Shown here piece after piece: positions 45,367 to 55,859 of a stretch of DNA of 64,000 nt. The translations under genes and the position numbers were made by a program. How positions within the stretch are numbered: position 1 is the stretch's first letter; every line of letters starts with the position of its first letter. Source of the stretch: Massospora cicadina (taxonomy: Eukaryota; Entomophthoromycota; Entomophthoromycetes; Entomophthorales; Entomophthoraceae); NCBI GenBank assembly GCA_022478985.1, contig JAKSZP010006734.1:62001-126000 (forward strand), read 5' to 3'. The notes below the pieces were generated by a model. The model saw only the letters and a list, made by a program, of their open reading frames with translations. It was not told where the DNA came from and made no database searches.

Positions 45367-46293
45367 TATGTCAGACAGACGGCAAGTAGAAAATAGACTG
45401 GCCTACCAGCCTGAATGCTGGAGCATCCAAGTGGTGGACCAGAATGCCAGGGGCACTGCTGCTGGTATGACGGATATGGAACTGGAAGGAAATTAAATCT
45501 CAACCAATAAAAAAATGGAAATTTGGGGGAGGGTGTTTTTATTGGAAAATTTAAGGGAAGAGAATCAACCAACAATTTTCTCAGGGCGATGCGCCCAATA
45601 AAATAGTTGTCAATTTTGGGGGGGAAATAATCTGGGATTGGGTTCCGCAAGTTTGACCTAAGTGGTGAACTATTTTGGAATAGGCGGTATAGTTCCCTAG
45701 TGACTGACATTGCAAAATTTGGCGACGAGCTGAGTTTCAGTTGGTTTGACCTAAATGGTTAACTATTTGGAAATGGGCAGGTTAGTTCTATGGGGACTGA
45801 CATCACTAAGTTTGGCAGCAGGCCAAGTTGCAGTCAGTGGTATTGCATCAGGTGCAACGCCTAAATTTTTGGCAGGAAGCTGCCCATTGGGGGTGATTCC
45901 TGACGGATTTGAGAGGGGGGAAGATTTCCAATCATTGTGTAAACTGAATTTGCAACTGTCGGGCGTTCCAGCTGATAGCTCAACCTTCATACCTTTTCTG
46001 ACCATTTGAAATCTGAGTATTCGGCTGATTGCCACTCAAATTAGTTGTGATTAATTCTATTTTGGTGATATCAGCGCAGATTTTACTTAATTCATTGTAA
46101 CAGTTCTGCTGAGGAGAGTGCAAGTACTGAAAGTGGGATCCAAAGCTGACGGGCTATTTTAAAGCACTCGTCTACCATGTGAGCGAGATTGCCCTGAGTA
46201 ACGAGGGGTGTAGCCATCCTCTTTGGTATTTTCTTGCTCAGGAACAGAAGGATGGCCCAATTAACACCCAGCGGACGTTCCTCGGGACTTACA
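45367..46293 (-). repeat. Element D LTR, right (927 bp, two internal repeat units)
   Basis: Starts TGTCAGACAGACGG and ends CCTCGGGACTTACA. Very similar to the left LTR with scattered substitutions, so insertion was fairly recent but not current. Confidence 0.88.
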
Positions 46294-46734
46294 GTGCCAC
46301 CCCAATTCCAATGGAATGGTCAAATGGGTGAATGGGACCTTGGTGAACATACTACAAAAATTAGTAACAGATTGACCTTATGATTGGAGTTCTCTCCTTT
46401 CCACTGCCATGTTTGCCTATAACATAAGTTAACATTCCGCCATGGGGAAGAGCCACTTCCAACTACTATACATCTGATACCCAGCTCTTCTGGCATTACT
46501 TTATTTGTGTGTAGAAGACACTGGCGGAATGGAACCCCATTGCTACTTGACTAACCTTGCAAAACTCTGATCAAATTGCAAACTGAAGCATATTCCTTCA
46601 GCTTAGCCAAGAAGATCAGGAATCAAGCTGCCAATCAGGTACATTGTAGCAGGTAGGTGCAATTTAAAGAAGGCTATATGGTTCTCTTCCATGACCAACA
46701 TGGGTTTGGCTGGAAACACAAGCTGGCCAGTATT
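46294..46734 (+). pseudogene. Gypsy C pol, second part: integrase C-terminus
   Basis: Resumes the integrase after element D: HPNSNGMVKWVNGTLVNILQKLV. The catalytic Glu is replaced by Lys at 46322. It continues through PYDWSSLLSTAMFAYNIS to a GPY/F-like end (EGYMVLFHDQHGFGWKHKLA), then breaks off at fragment E. Confidence 0.85.
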
Positions 46735-47074
46735 TGGAGTGTTTTTAATAGAAAAACTACAATAAAAATCGGATTGCTTGCTTTGATTTAAGTTTATTTT
46801 AGGAAGAGGAATTTTGGTCAAAATATTCTGAACAATGAGCTCAGCAAGTGAGTTAGGCCAGTCTTTGGCCTTGTTTGCAGCACTATCTTTGGGACAGGCC
46901 TTACTGCTTGCTTGCAGCATTGCTAAAACTTTAAACCACAGATACATTGCAATTTAGGAAATGGCGTGCGGGTGAGATGGTGGTTCTCTGCAGAACTATC
47001 AGTCATGTGGTTGGTGACATGGCTGGTGTTGCCCAACTCATTTTTCACATATTGGCAAAAACCTGTGCGTTACA
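46735..47074 (-). repeat. Element E, LTR-like fragment, minus copy
   Basis: Reverse complement of 21249-21560, ending (plus strand) in TGTGCGTTACA next to gypsy B's resumed LTR. It replaces gypsy C's 3' end and 3' LTR, presumably by insertion followed by deletion. Confidence 0.65.
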
Positions 47075-47695
47075 CTGGCCAATTATTGGTGGTACCCTGA
47101 TAACAGGTAACACTAATTTAAATACTACAAAGGCAAAATACCAAAAATAAAATAGTCGTAATTCTCTGACCCCACAGAAGACCCTGGGGTGTCCATCAAA
47201 TGGTACTCTCTCAGCCACAACCAGGTCCCTTCAAGCACCTACATGGGGCCTAACCCCTTTTAAATGCGTGGCAGGGGCCCCCCAAGGTGCAATAAATTTC
47301 ACAAATGGGGATTGGTTGAAGTTTATCAAATTGTTACCCCACAGGGTACATTTTGGCCAATTATAATTCCCCTTCCTACATTCAGTCAAAATGAAGCGAG
47401 TATCTTGAGCTTTGATAGGCTGCTTCCATATATTTTCTAACTCAGACTAGTCTAAGCTAGTATTCTAACCTCAAATCCCACCAACCCTCAATACAGATTA
47501 AATACTGATCAGTCAGATATTGAGGGGAAATTTTCATCTTATACCTGGAAACTCCTAATAAAACCTTAAAATCTCATATTTATCAAGTTTCTAAAGTTTA
47601 GAGATACTTAATTCTCTAGTGGTATAACTCCCTTATTGTTTAAATTTCAGCCAAACAAGCACCTAGCAAGAATCACCCAACGCCAAAATCCAACA
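47075..47695 (+). repeat. Gypsy B 3' LTR, right part
   Basis: CTGGCCAATTATTGGTGG through to CCAAAATCCAACA matches 32600-33221 of the 5' LTR. It completes the LTR begun at 38234. Confidence 0.93.
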
Positions 47696-48022
47696 GAGTG
47701 CTCTGATAGGTTGAACCTCCATATTTCCCAAATAGGCTCAAAACTAATAATGGATTATTTGTTTATATCGCTTCAAGCCTCAAGTTCATTCAGACACTAA
47801 GCAGTTTGATTGTAACAGGGTTCGCTTTTTATACCTTATTGAAAACTAATAAAAATCCATAAAACCCAACCTTTATTTAACTTATAAGTTTTATTATTAC
47901 AACTAGTGGTCAAAACCCCCCTCATATAATTCAAAAGTAGAGATAAATACTTCTCCTGCCATATTGTTGAAATAAGAGGTAAATTAGCACCTGCAAGCAT
48001 TAAAAAAACTCAGAATCCAACA
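47696..48022 (+). repeat. Gypsy A 3' LTR, right part
   Basis: After the GAGTG duplication, CTGATAGGTTGAACC through TCAGAATCCAACA follows the second part of the LTR at 26165-26916. This shows that everything from 32452 to 47695 was inserted into it. Confidence 0.9.
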
Positions 48023-50044
48023 AGAAAACCAGTCTGCATACAATTTCCAAGACTCATTTTTATATAAATAAATATTTAAGACGCTAGCATAGCCATGGCC
48101 ATGTGATTTTTATATAGTGTGGTATCATGTTTTTTGCTCTAACTGTAGCCCTATTAGAAAAACTCACCCAGCAACCATTGGAAGACAAATTCAGCTAAAT
48201 ATGTAAGTTCAAGCGAGGCAATTAAAATCTTACATAGTTCTTGTCTTAGAGGGTAGTATTGAGAAATGCGCAATTATAGGGCTTTCTAAACCTTGGGAAA
48301 AAGCTCGCCTGAAATTACTCATTCTAATATTTTAGAATGTACTAATAAATTATCTGTTCTTAACAAAAAGAGAGTCCCATATGAAATGACCAGTGATTGG
48401 TAAGATTTCTACAATCTGAAGCCCCTTTTAGAGAATTTGAATGGCCTAAAATTCTTGACAATGGATGACATTATATACCCCCTGACCAATAAGCTAAATT
48501 TTCAGCTGGCCTTTATGACATCAGAGGACATGTATTTAAAAATACCAGCCCTGTAAACTACACATGCAATATTGGAGATGACGCCTTTGATGGACCCCAA
48601 TTTATACCATTGAAGCAACTGACTATGATTGGAGAAATACTAAAAGCCTATTAAAATAAAATTTACCGTTTTTACAAAGCTTAGCAATGAAAATATTACA
48701 ATCTGGGATGTAAATTAAACTTTGCAAATTTCATTGATTAAGTCTACCTTTGTACACATGCAACTGTAAGAGCCATAAGGTTCACAAGAAAAATATGAGC
48801 ATTAAGAGCACCAGTCGCAAATCTACAAGCAGGCCAGAGCTCCATAAAAATTAAGAAAAAAGCTGAGAAGATCGCAGAGGATTAAATAATCATATTCCAT
48901 TGACACTGAAATAAAGCAGCAAATGCACTTTCACATTGTAAAAGACCTTGATTTGATATAAAACAACTCCTAATTCAAACATCACGAACCCTTTATATAT
49001 CATACTTAATTTCCATTGTCTTATCAATGATGTAACGTTTTTCATAGAATTTTCATCTATTATCTTTATTTTAATATGATGCTAACAAGCCAGATAAAAT
49101 TTACATAATAGGTTAAACATTGCCTTTATGTAGTTATTAGAAGTTAAAAGAGTTTCAATGTGCTCAGGAGCAGATCCATTATGTTGAATTCACAGCTTCA
49201 AATAATTAGATGTTTTTAACCATAAGTAAAACCCCGATTTTTAGAATTAGACTCTCTGATTAGCCTGAAGACGCACCTTGTGAACAAAAAAATGTATTAA
49301 AGCAAGTGGGTCAACCCCTAACATCAGCACCCCCTGAGCGTGCTGGCCACTTTAGCAATACTAAATTTGAACTAGCATATAAATTTAATCAAATAGTTGA
49401 TTTATAGCGTAAGCTAACCAGCCATCACTTATCATAAAGGTTATAAAGAGTTACACTTCTATTTAGATCCTTATAAGCTTAATAAGTTGCTCTTAAAAAA
49501 ATTACAGTCGGTGTAGGCTCCAGAATTTTAATAATTTTGTATTTGTGATAATATTTGGTTTTTAAAGGTGTTTGGTGGAAACTCAAGGTAAACAAGTATA
49601 CTAAAATCTTTTATGTAACCTTATTTAAGCGACAGGTAAAACTCTTAATCTAAAAAGACAATTTGTTATGTAACAAGGATAATGTTATAGTCAATTAAAT
49701 TAGTAATAGTATCTTTCAGACATCCAACGTGCCAAAAAAGAATCAACTTACATCATGTTATTCCAACTCCCATAATAGCATTAATAGCCACACGGCATCA
49801 ATGATCTGAGGATTCAAAAATAGGATCCGCTGAGGGACAGATTAGATAAATATTAATAATTAAACATCAATTCCATTCTGACTACTAAGCTGATAAATGG
49901 CAGAAGTCTTACCCATGTTTCTTGTGAGGAAGTTGGCTAATTGGATTGGCAAGGGCAGCTGCGCCAGTCACCCTTGGTAGAGGTCAGGTTCAAAGTTGGG
50001 GTAACCTTGAGGCGCACTTGATATCAGGGTGCAGTCACTAATAT
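48023..50044. other. AT-rich spacer, no gene
   Basis: About 2 kb without convincing open frames, RNA genes or repeat partners. Some stretches (48200-48650) have slightly protein-like composition, but every frame is cut by stops. Confidence 0.55.
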
Positions 50045-50197
50045 ATCTTTTACTCAAATTCAAATTTAAATTTATTGTGGGGAAGGCTGACCATGGGATG
50101 GACACTTCCGAATATGACTCAGATGAGACAAAACTTAGTACCAGGGGAGGCACCCCAGAGAAGCGATGTTATCTCTTGTTGCCAGCGGGAATGCCAC

Positions 50198-53100
50198 TTA
50201 TGGGAAGGGGGAGGGAACGTGTGTAGGGGGAGTAGCCACTATTGAGCACGTGTGGAGGAAGGGGTCTGATTTGATGAACCAGACTGGGAACCAGGAGGAG
50301 ACCAGCTGCCAGCGACGTGGTGGGAGATATCCGAAACATCCACGCTTGAAAGTGATCCACCAAATGAGACCAGAATCTGTGGACAGCTTCAGGGAGGGTG
50401 GGGATGGATCTTGCGATGGCATCCAAGACAATCGTGTGGATAGTCCACATGGCGATTGCAACCACCAGAGCACGAAGGGAGGGTGGGAGGGGGAGGCCAT
50501 TGATGAAGCAAACATATCTCTTGACAGACTGAAGGGATGTGTTTGATCCTGGCCTAGCAGACGTTGGACTTCGCGCCATATTAATTTAGAGGTGGGGCAC
50601 TTCTCCAGGCGGTAAAACAACGTTCCATACTGGCCACACATGACACAGGATGAGTGTAAAGCATTAGAGCGCTCAGCTGTACGATACACCCGCCTCAGGC
50701 AGCGCCACACATGGGAGCGGACTTGAGGCTGCAACAGAGGATGGTGTGCGTATTTCCAGATAGTCTTTTGGGTCTCAGTGGAATAAGGGATGTCCATCAT
50801 GTCCAGGTAGTCCACCCTGGATAGGACTTGGGGTCGAATGGGGATCATGCCATCATGGATGGGTAGCCCCTGTACTTCTTGTGTGAACTGAGGAGAGGGG
50901 CGGCCTCTTTGGGTTGTATGTCCACTAATACGAATTCTCCACTCTGCACTTCGCATGGAGAGTAGGATTCGTTTGTAGTGGGTTTTGGTCCCGTGAGGAC
51001 CTGTGGCTGATGTGTGTGATGCGAGGTATTTCATCAGGGAGTGGGGGTTTGATGGATTGTTGAGGCCCAAGGCTCGGGAGAAGTTGGAGCGGGCTGCGCG
51101 GGACCAGTGTTGGGATGGGAGTGTAGGAGCAGTGACAGCCGCAATCCAGGTGCCTAGGATCTTGGCGGCATGGGGTTTGAAGTCAAGTAGGCTCATGCCA
51201 CCATGATGATGAGGGCCAAAAATGACCTCTAGCCGTACTGGTGGAGGGCAGCCTGACCACAGCCAACCTTGTAGCAAAGCATATAGGGATTTGAAGAAGC
51301 TTGGGGAGAAGGGGATGGCGTGGGCTCCAAACCAGACTTTGGATAGGAGCATAGAGTTGGCAAGAACAACCCTGCCAGTGAGGGTAGTAGGGTGGGCTCT
51401 GAGAGAGGCGATTCGCTTCGTCACGTTGTCCAGTATATGGCCCTCCATTACTGCTGACGCGTATCCTCCTGCCTCCAACCACACGCCCAGATGGCGTACC
51501 AGTCCTATGGTAGGTCGCGGCACAAAGGGGAGCACCAGTGGAGCGGTGTTTTTTGAGTTAGTAAGGCGTGGACTTGGGCGAGCAGCTGGCTGGGTTGGGA
51601 ACTACTTGCTGGGGCCCAGCAGTTCTGAAACCGACCAAGGAGGATGATTTCGGTTTTGGAGGCGTTCAGTGCCGCGTTGCTTACCCGGGAATATTCCTGG
51701 ATGAGGGCTTCAAGCGCGCGTGCATCTTTGTTATTAGACACCCTCACTATGCAATCATCTGCAAATGCCATCATCTTGACTGGGGTTTGGCCTGGCGCAT
51801 GGACCCCATTGAGTTGGGCATTCACATTTCGCAGTAGTGGGTCAAGGCTGAAGTTGTATAAGAGTGGGCTCAGGGGGTCCCCTTGTCGCAGGCCCCTTTG
51901 AGGATGGACTACTTCCATTAGGAAACCTGGGCCGCGCACAGCCATTGTTGCAGATTCCATGAGCAGCATCACCCAGTTAATGAAGCGGGGAGGTAGGCGG
52001 AATTGTTGGAGGCAGGCCCTAAGGTATTCCCAGTTTACTCTATCATAGGCCTTTTGTTGGTCCAAGAATACAAGTGCCCCAGAGGCTGTGGACTGACACA
52101 CATTAGCCACAGAGTGCACGTTATCCCAAATTGACCTTCTGGGGATGAAACCAAATTGTTCTGGAGAGATGGTGGCAGATGCTACAGTCCCTAAACGGTT
52201 AGCCATGATTTTTGTTAAAATTTGGTGTCTGTGTTTGTTAGAGAAATGGGGCGCCAGTTGGCTAAGTCTAGCCTATCCCCTTTCTTATAGAGTGTGACTG
52301 TAAAAGCCTCATGTCCTTCTGGTAGGAGGCGCATTTCCAACAGGCTTTGGTTGAGTGAGGCTAGCAGCAATGGGGATATATATTTAAAATATTTTTTGTA
52401 GAACTCATATGGAATGCCATCTGGGCCTGGGCATTTTCAGTTTGGCGCACTGCGAATGGTAGTCCATAATTCGTTCGGAGTAATTAAATTCATTATTTCC
52501 GGGTATCGGAAAATGGTGCGGATATGAGCTCTGTCGAGAAATTCTGCCATTTTGGCCGGCTGAATTGGTTCAGCTCGGTATAACTCGGAGTAATATCTTT
52601 GTGTTTCGATTGCCACTTTAGCCAGTGTGTCCACCATAGAATTATCCAATCTATACACCTGTGTGCAGGCCACACTCTGGCGTGGTGCAAAAATTTTTTT
52701 GAAGAAGTATGCGGTGCACTCGTCACCTTTAGTGATGCATGTGGCCCTGTATTGGACACAAACCCAATGTTTGTGTTGCCTTTCAAGTGCGTTGAGGTGG
52801 GCTGCTGCCTCCGCCCACTTCTGGCCCCATGCAGGGCTATATCCTGAGGCTGGAATGTTGGACTCCAAGTGGGCCAATTCTGCCAGTGCACGTGATATAA
52901 CTGCCGATGTGGCTCATGAGCGTCTGGATGAGAGATGGCGATAGTGGCGGATGGTGTCTTCTTTGAAAGTTGTCTATGTGGAAATGGGGTCCGCGCAAAA
53001 CGGTGCAACAAACAATTTTGCCAAAGTTGCCTCTTCCACCCATGTGGAAAATCCTGGCGATGCAAGCTCTGGGGGGCGGATTTTGCACCAATGTGGGGCC

Positions 53101-53827
53101 TTTGCAACTGTGACAGGTAAGTGGTATGTTATTGAGACCAGTCGGTGGTCAGAGAATTCTATTTTTGTTGTTTTGAAGTGGGAGATGTGGGGTTGGAATT
53201 TCGCCGGCGCTTGAATAAGGTCAATGCGGGTCATGGACCTTAATTGGCTGTTGTGGACGTGGGGATGCATCATGTTTTCGAGCAGTGGGGCATGTTGCGG
53301 CAGCGCATCCATTAACCCAAGGGTGGCTTTTAGAACGCGTAGTTCTACGTGACCCTGTGGGGCATGGGGTGAGGGTGGCCACCGGTCCATTGGTGAGGTT
53401 AGCCAACAGTTCATGTCGCCAATTAGGAAAGAATCGGGGGGTAGCAGGAGGGATTTGACCAATGAGAAAAATTCTTGACGCTCTTGTGCACTGTTTGGGG
53501 CATAAATGTTGACGATTGTGTGTGCAACCTCGGCCCATGAGAAGGTGACAACGAGTACTCAGTCATTTAGGAATGTTTTTGAAGATGTAAATTTGAAAAA
53601 ATTGTTTTTCCAAAATTAGCACCCCACAGTGCTTTGACCAAAAGGATAGGGATGGTAGGAGCATTGTTTTCCAAGCATCCTCGGAACCTCATGGACAGTG
53701 GGTTTCCTGGATGGCCAGGATATCCACGGGTAAATTATTTTGTAAAAAACTCAGTTTCCTAGCCTGGGACAGGGAGGCCTTGAGTCCGGCAATATTCAGC
53801 ATCCCTAGAGTGAAGGTTTCCCCCATC
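50198..53827 (-). pseudogene. LINE-3 ORF2: APE endonuclease, reverse transcriptase, CCHC finger
   Basis: The endonuclease begins MLNIAGLKASLSQAR at 53803, with IQETH near 53700, VNIYAPNSAQERQEFF near 53500, GDMNCW near 53415, MTRIDLIQ near 53230 and the catalytic SDHRLV near 53150. Next come PGPDGIPYEFYKKYF near 52420 and KKGDRLDLANWRPISL near 52270. RT boxes are QFGFIPRRSIWDNVHS, FLDQQKAYDRVNWEYL, RQGDPLSPLLYN and an intact FADD (about 51765). A 445-codon open frame (51535-50198) holds the C-terminal part, where the finger reads C-x2-C-x7-Y-x4-C (His to Tyr) near 50640. Damage: stops near 53691 and 52440 and frameshifts near 51550 and in the endonuclease. Non-functional but easily read. Confidence 0.93.
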
Positions 53828-54052
53828 GCACCTTAGGTGTGAGGGGTGGGCCCCCTGGCCCACCGGCCTCTTCCAGGTCCCCATGGGCTTTCACAGCAGC
53901 GCGGGTATTAGCAGCAACGCTATCGGGGTTTTTGTTAATTTTTGCAGAAAGAGTCGCGTTGGCTTTGGCCTTCACTTTTTATTTTCCTGACGTCGGATGA
54001 ATTTTTTGCGGTGCGGATAAGTTCGGTGCACCGCCGAGTGAGCAAAAAATTT

Positions 54053-55245
54053 TTATTTGGTTGGGATAGGTCCCAAGTCAGTTTCAACTGGGGCTTGGGT
54101 GCAGCGATTGGGTGAGATCAAATCTCCCATCAGATCCTCAGATTGAGTGGCCCATTTGGCTTGGGCCTCCCAATCTGATTGGGTGATGGATTCCTGAGTT
54201 GCTTCCACCACGAAGGTCTCCATGTCCTCCTGGCGTTGTGAGTGTGGGATGGTGGTGGTGACCTTGGCCACTTCCTTGGCCGCGGTCCTACAGGCCTGCT
54301 TGGCCTTCTTCCGCTCCTGCGGGGAGATGGGCTTTACCAATAGGTAGCAGCCTTGTGCTCCCCACGGGAAAGCCTCTTTGGTGCTTGCAGTTGGTTTGTA
54401 GTGCGCCTCTCCGCTGGCCATGGCCACCGAGGGGTGCTCTTGGAATGTAACGCCCTCTTTGATGGGGCACGCGTGTGCCTTATGGCTGAACGCATCACAG
54501 TGGGTGCAAATGGGGGGCGCGCTGTCCACGGTTACCCAGAATGGGTGGATGGTGTGCCCTGCGATGTCAATAAAGGTGGAGTGCGGGATCTGGGTTAGGT
54601 CCTTCATGATCTCCTCAGTTGGGGTCAGAACTGCGATGGCTTTGCTGGTGCATAGGTGTGGCATCAGCGTGAAACATTGCATTTTGAAAGATTGTATTTT
54701 GCCATATATGGCGAGACCATCTTTCAGGTGTTGCTCTAAAATGTCACATTTTACCGTAGTAGGCAAAAAGTCAAACGTGAGGAAAATTTGGTTTGATTTT
54801 GTCCATCTGGTGCGTTTAGTTTTGACAACCCATTGCCCTTCGGGAGGTCAACCACTACGCGCACCACTGCAGCCTCATCTGCTGCTATTTTGCTTTCAAA
54901 ACCTAGGTCCAGCCAACCGCGCGACAAGGAGTGAGGTGCAACGTACACCACGGTTGGGAAAATTTTGTGTACATCTTCACAAAATTTTTCCCATAGGGCC
55001 ATTTTTTGGATGTCCAGATACACACAGACTCTGAATTCTACCGACAAAAGTGGCTGGGAATGTGGCGTGTTGATGTACTGGTTGCATCATGCTTGCCACG
55101 CGAGTATCTCCAGGGAAATTGTGACCGCCAGTTTTTTTAGATTTTTTTCTATTCCGCCAGATTCTACGGGGCGTTTTTGAACATTAGAGGCCATGGGCCT
55201 TCCGCCTGCTCCTCTTGCCTTGCTTGCCCAACTGCTCCCAGACAT
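54053..55245 (-). pseudogene. LINE-3 ORF1: zinc-knuckle RNA-binding protein, lightly damaged
   Basis: Start MSGSSWASKARGAGG at about 55245. One stop near 55088 and one frameshift near 54760 separate the N-terminal part (KMALWEKFCEDVHKIFP) from the 237-codon frame 54766-54053. The latter has a perfect C-x2-C-x4-H-x4-C knuckle (CTHCDAFSHKAHAC) at 54508-54467 and a Lys/Arg/Ala-rich then acidic C-terminus. ORF1 proteins coat element RNA. ORF2 follows after about 225 bp. Confidence 0.88.
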
Positions 55246-55255
55246 GGGCGCAGAC

Positions 55256-55859
55256 TAATCCCCTCTATGAGATTATCAAACTAGATTTAGTCTTGAATTG
55301 AATGGGTTGCAAAAGTGTTTGCAACGAGAAAGAAAAGTTCTTTTACTCAAATTTCATCAGTTACTTTTTTTGATCTCCAAATCAACTGTGGGATCTTTTT
55401 ACAATGTGATATTGGATATGGTGGATTAAATCAGGGTTTTAGGTGTTTGATTCAAAATTGGGACAGGTAAAAGTATACTCTTGGGTGGTTGGTACTTCAG
55501 TTCCTTGGGTTGTGTTTTTGGTTCTCCTCATTGAGGGGTGCTAATAAAAAACACTAGAGAAACGGCCACCGCCATTATAAAGATCAATAGATGAAAACAC
55601 TCCATAGGTTGTGAATTTTTTTAAAGATGTCAGAATCTTTTAAAACTTATTAATTTTTTCGTTTACTGTTATAATTATTAGTTTTTGTTAAAAAGATGGC
55701 AAGATAATTCTTCTCACTACTATTGGCAGAGTGTCAGGCATTTATACTAATGTAAGGTGAGGTGGAGGGTGTCTTTTTAATATTTATGAAAAGTAGATGT
55801 CAGACTCTCTTTCCACTCAACATAACTTTCCAAGTAAATTACACAAATTAACTAGAAAG
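55256..55859. other. Spacer between LINE-3 and the ORF1-only LINE
   Basis: About 600 bp with no open frame of note. It may include the 5' leader of LINE-3 (minus) and of the following plus-strand element. Confidence 0.45.

Larger units (their letters stand above)
43758..46293 (-). mobile_element. Element D: small non-autonomous LTR element inside gypsy C's integrase
   Basis: 2536 bp, ends TGTAAG and CTTACA. Two LTRs (43758-44776, 45367-46293) flank only 590 bp without RT, integrase or protease. The insertion site is defined exactly: integrase reads MTPY, then D, then HPNSNGMV, with a 5-bp duplication ATACC (43753-43757) and GTGCC (46294-46298), two transitions apart. Orientation is probably minus, since that strand has TATTTAA (about 43996) some 60 nt before AATAAA (about 43934) in the LTR. 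This is TRIM/LARD-like in design and must be mobilised by another element. Confidence 0.85.
38362..46734 (+). mobile_element. Gypsy C (inserted in gypsy B's 3' LTR, integrase split by element D, 3' end lost)
   Basis: A different gypsy subfamily with its own LTR but the same PBS. Gag with a CCHC knuckle, protease, RT, RNase H and integrase run to 46734, interrupted by element D at 43758-46293. The 3' LTR is missing: the integrase C-terminus runs into fragment E (46735-47074), after which gypsy B's LTR resumes. Confidence 0.85.
32452..47695 (+). mobile_element. Gypsy B (inserted in gypsy A's 3' LTR, split by gypsy C)
   Basis: Relative of gypsy A in the same orientation. Full 5' LTR, PBS, gag and pol are present. 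The 3' LTR is split into 38234-38358 and 47075-47695 by gypsy C and element E, losing about 20 bp at the junction. Being nested in A it is younger, and its reading frames are longer and less interrupted than A's. Confidence 0.92.
26165..48022 (+). mobile_element. Gypsy A (outermost element of the nested stack, split by gypsy B)
   Basis: Ty3/gypsy LTR retrotransposon with order LTR, PBS, gag, protease, RT, RNase H, integrase, polypurine tract, LTR. The 3' LTR is split into 32038-32451 and 47696-48022 by gypsy B, with 5-bp duplications GATTG (32447-32451) and GAGTG (47696-47700). The terminal sequence is TGTTGG..CCAACA. Outer target duplications were not recognisable (GTTAT before, AGAAA after). 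All genes are broken. Confidence 0.9.
50045..55255 (-). mobile_element. LINE-3: youngest, nearly complete two-ORF non-LTR retrotransposon
   Basis: Minus strand: ORF1 (55245-54053), ORF2 (about 53827-50198), then a 3' end with tail GTCCATCCCATGGTCAGCCT, a CAATAAA site and an ATTTAAATTTGAA track at about 50105-50045. GC- and CpG-rich compared with its surroundings, with only a few stops and frameshifts, so it is young. The tail makes it, or a sister copy, the likely helper for the ORF1-only LINEs and SINEs of the window. Confidence 0.9.

Noticed and set aside
43758..46293. Assembly-error tandem duplication inside gypsy C
   Set aside because: The ends TGTAAG..CTTACA, the clean break in integrase and flanking 5-bp duplications fit an LTR-element insertion. 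The two LTRs also differ by substitutions and unit number.
48023..50044. Hidden host gene in the AT-rich spacer
   Set aside because: No frame longer than chance, no splice pattern joining conserved motifs and no recognisable domain.
50029..55180. Plus-strand open frames across 50.0-55.2 kb as host genes
   Set aside because: They are antisense shadows of the LINE-3 ORF1 and ORF2, which carry all recognisable motifs on the minus strand.
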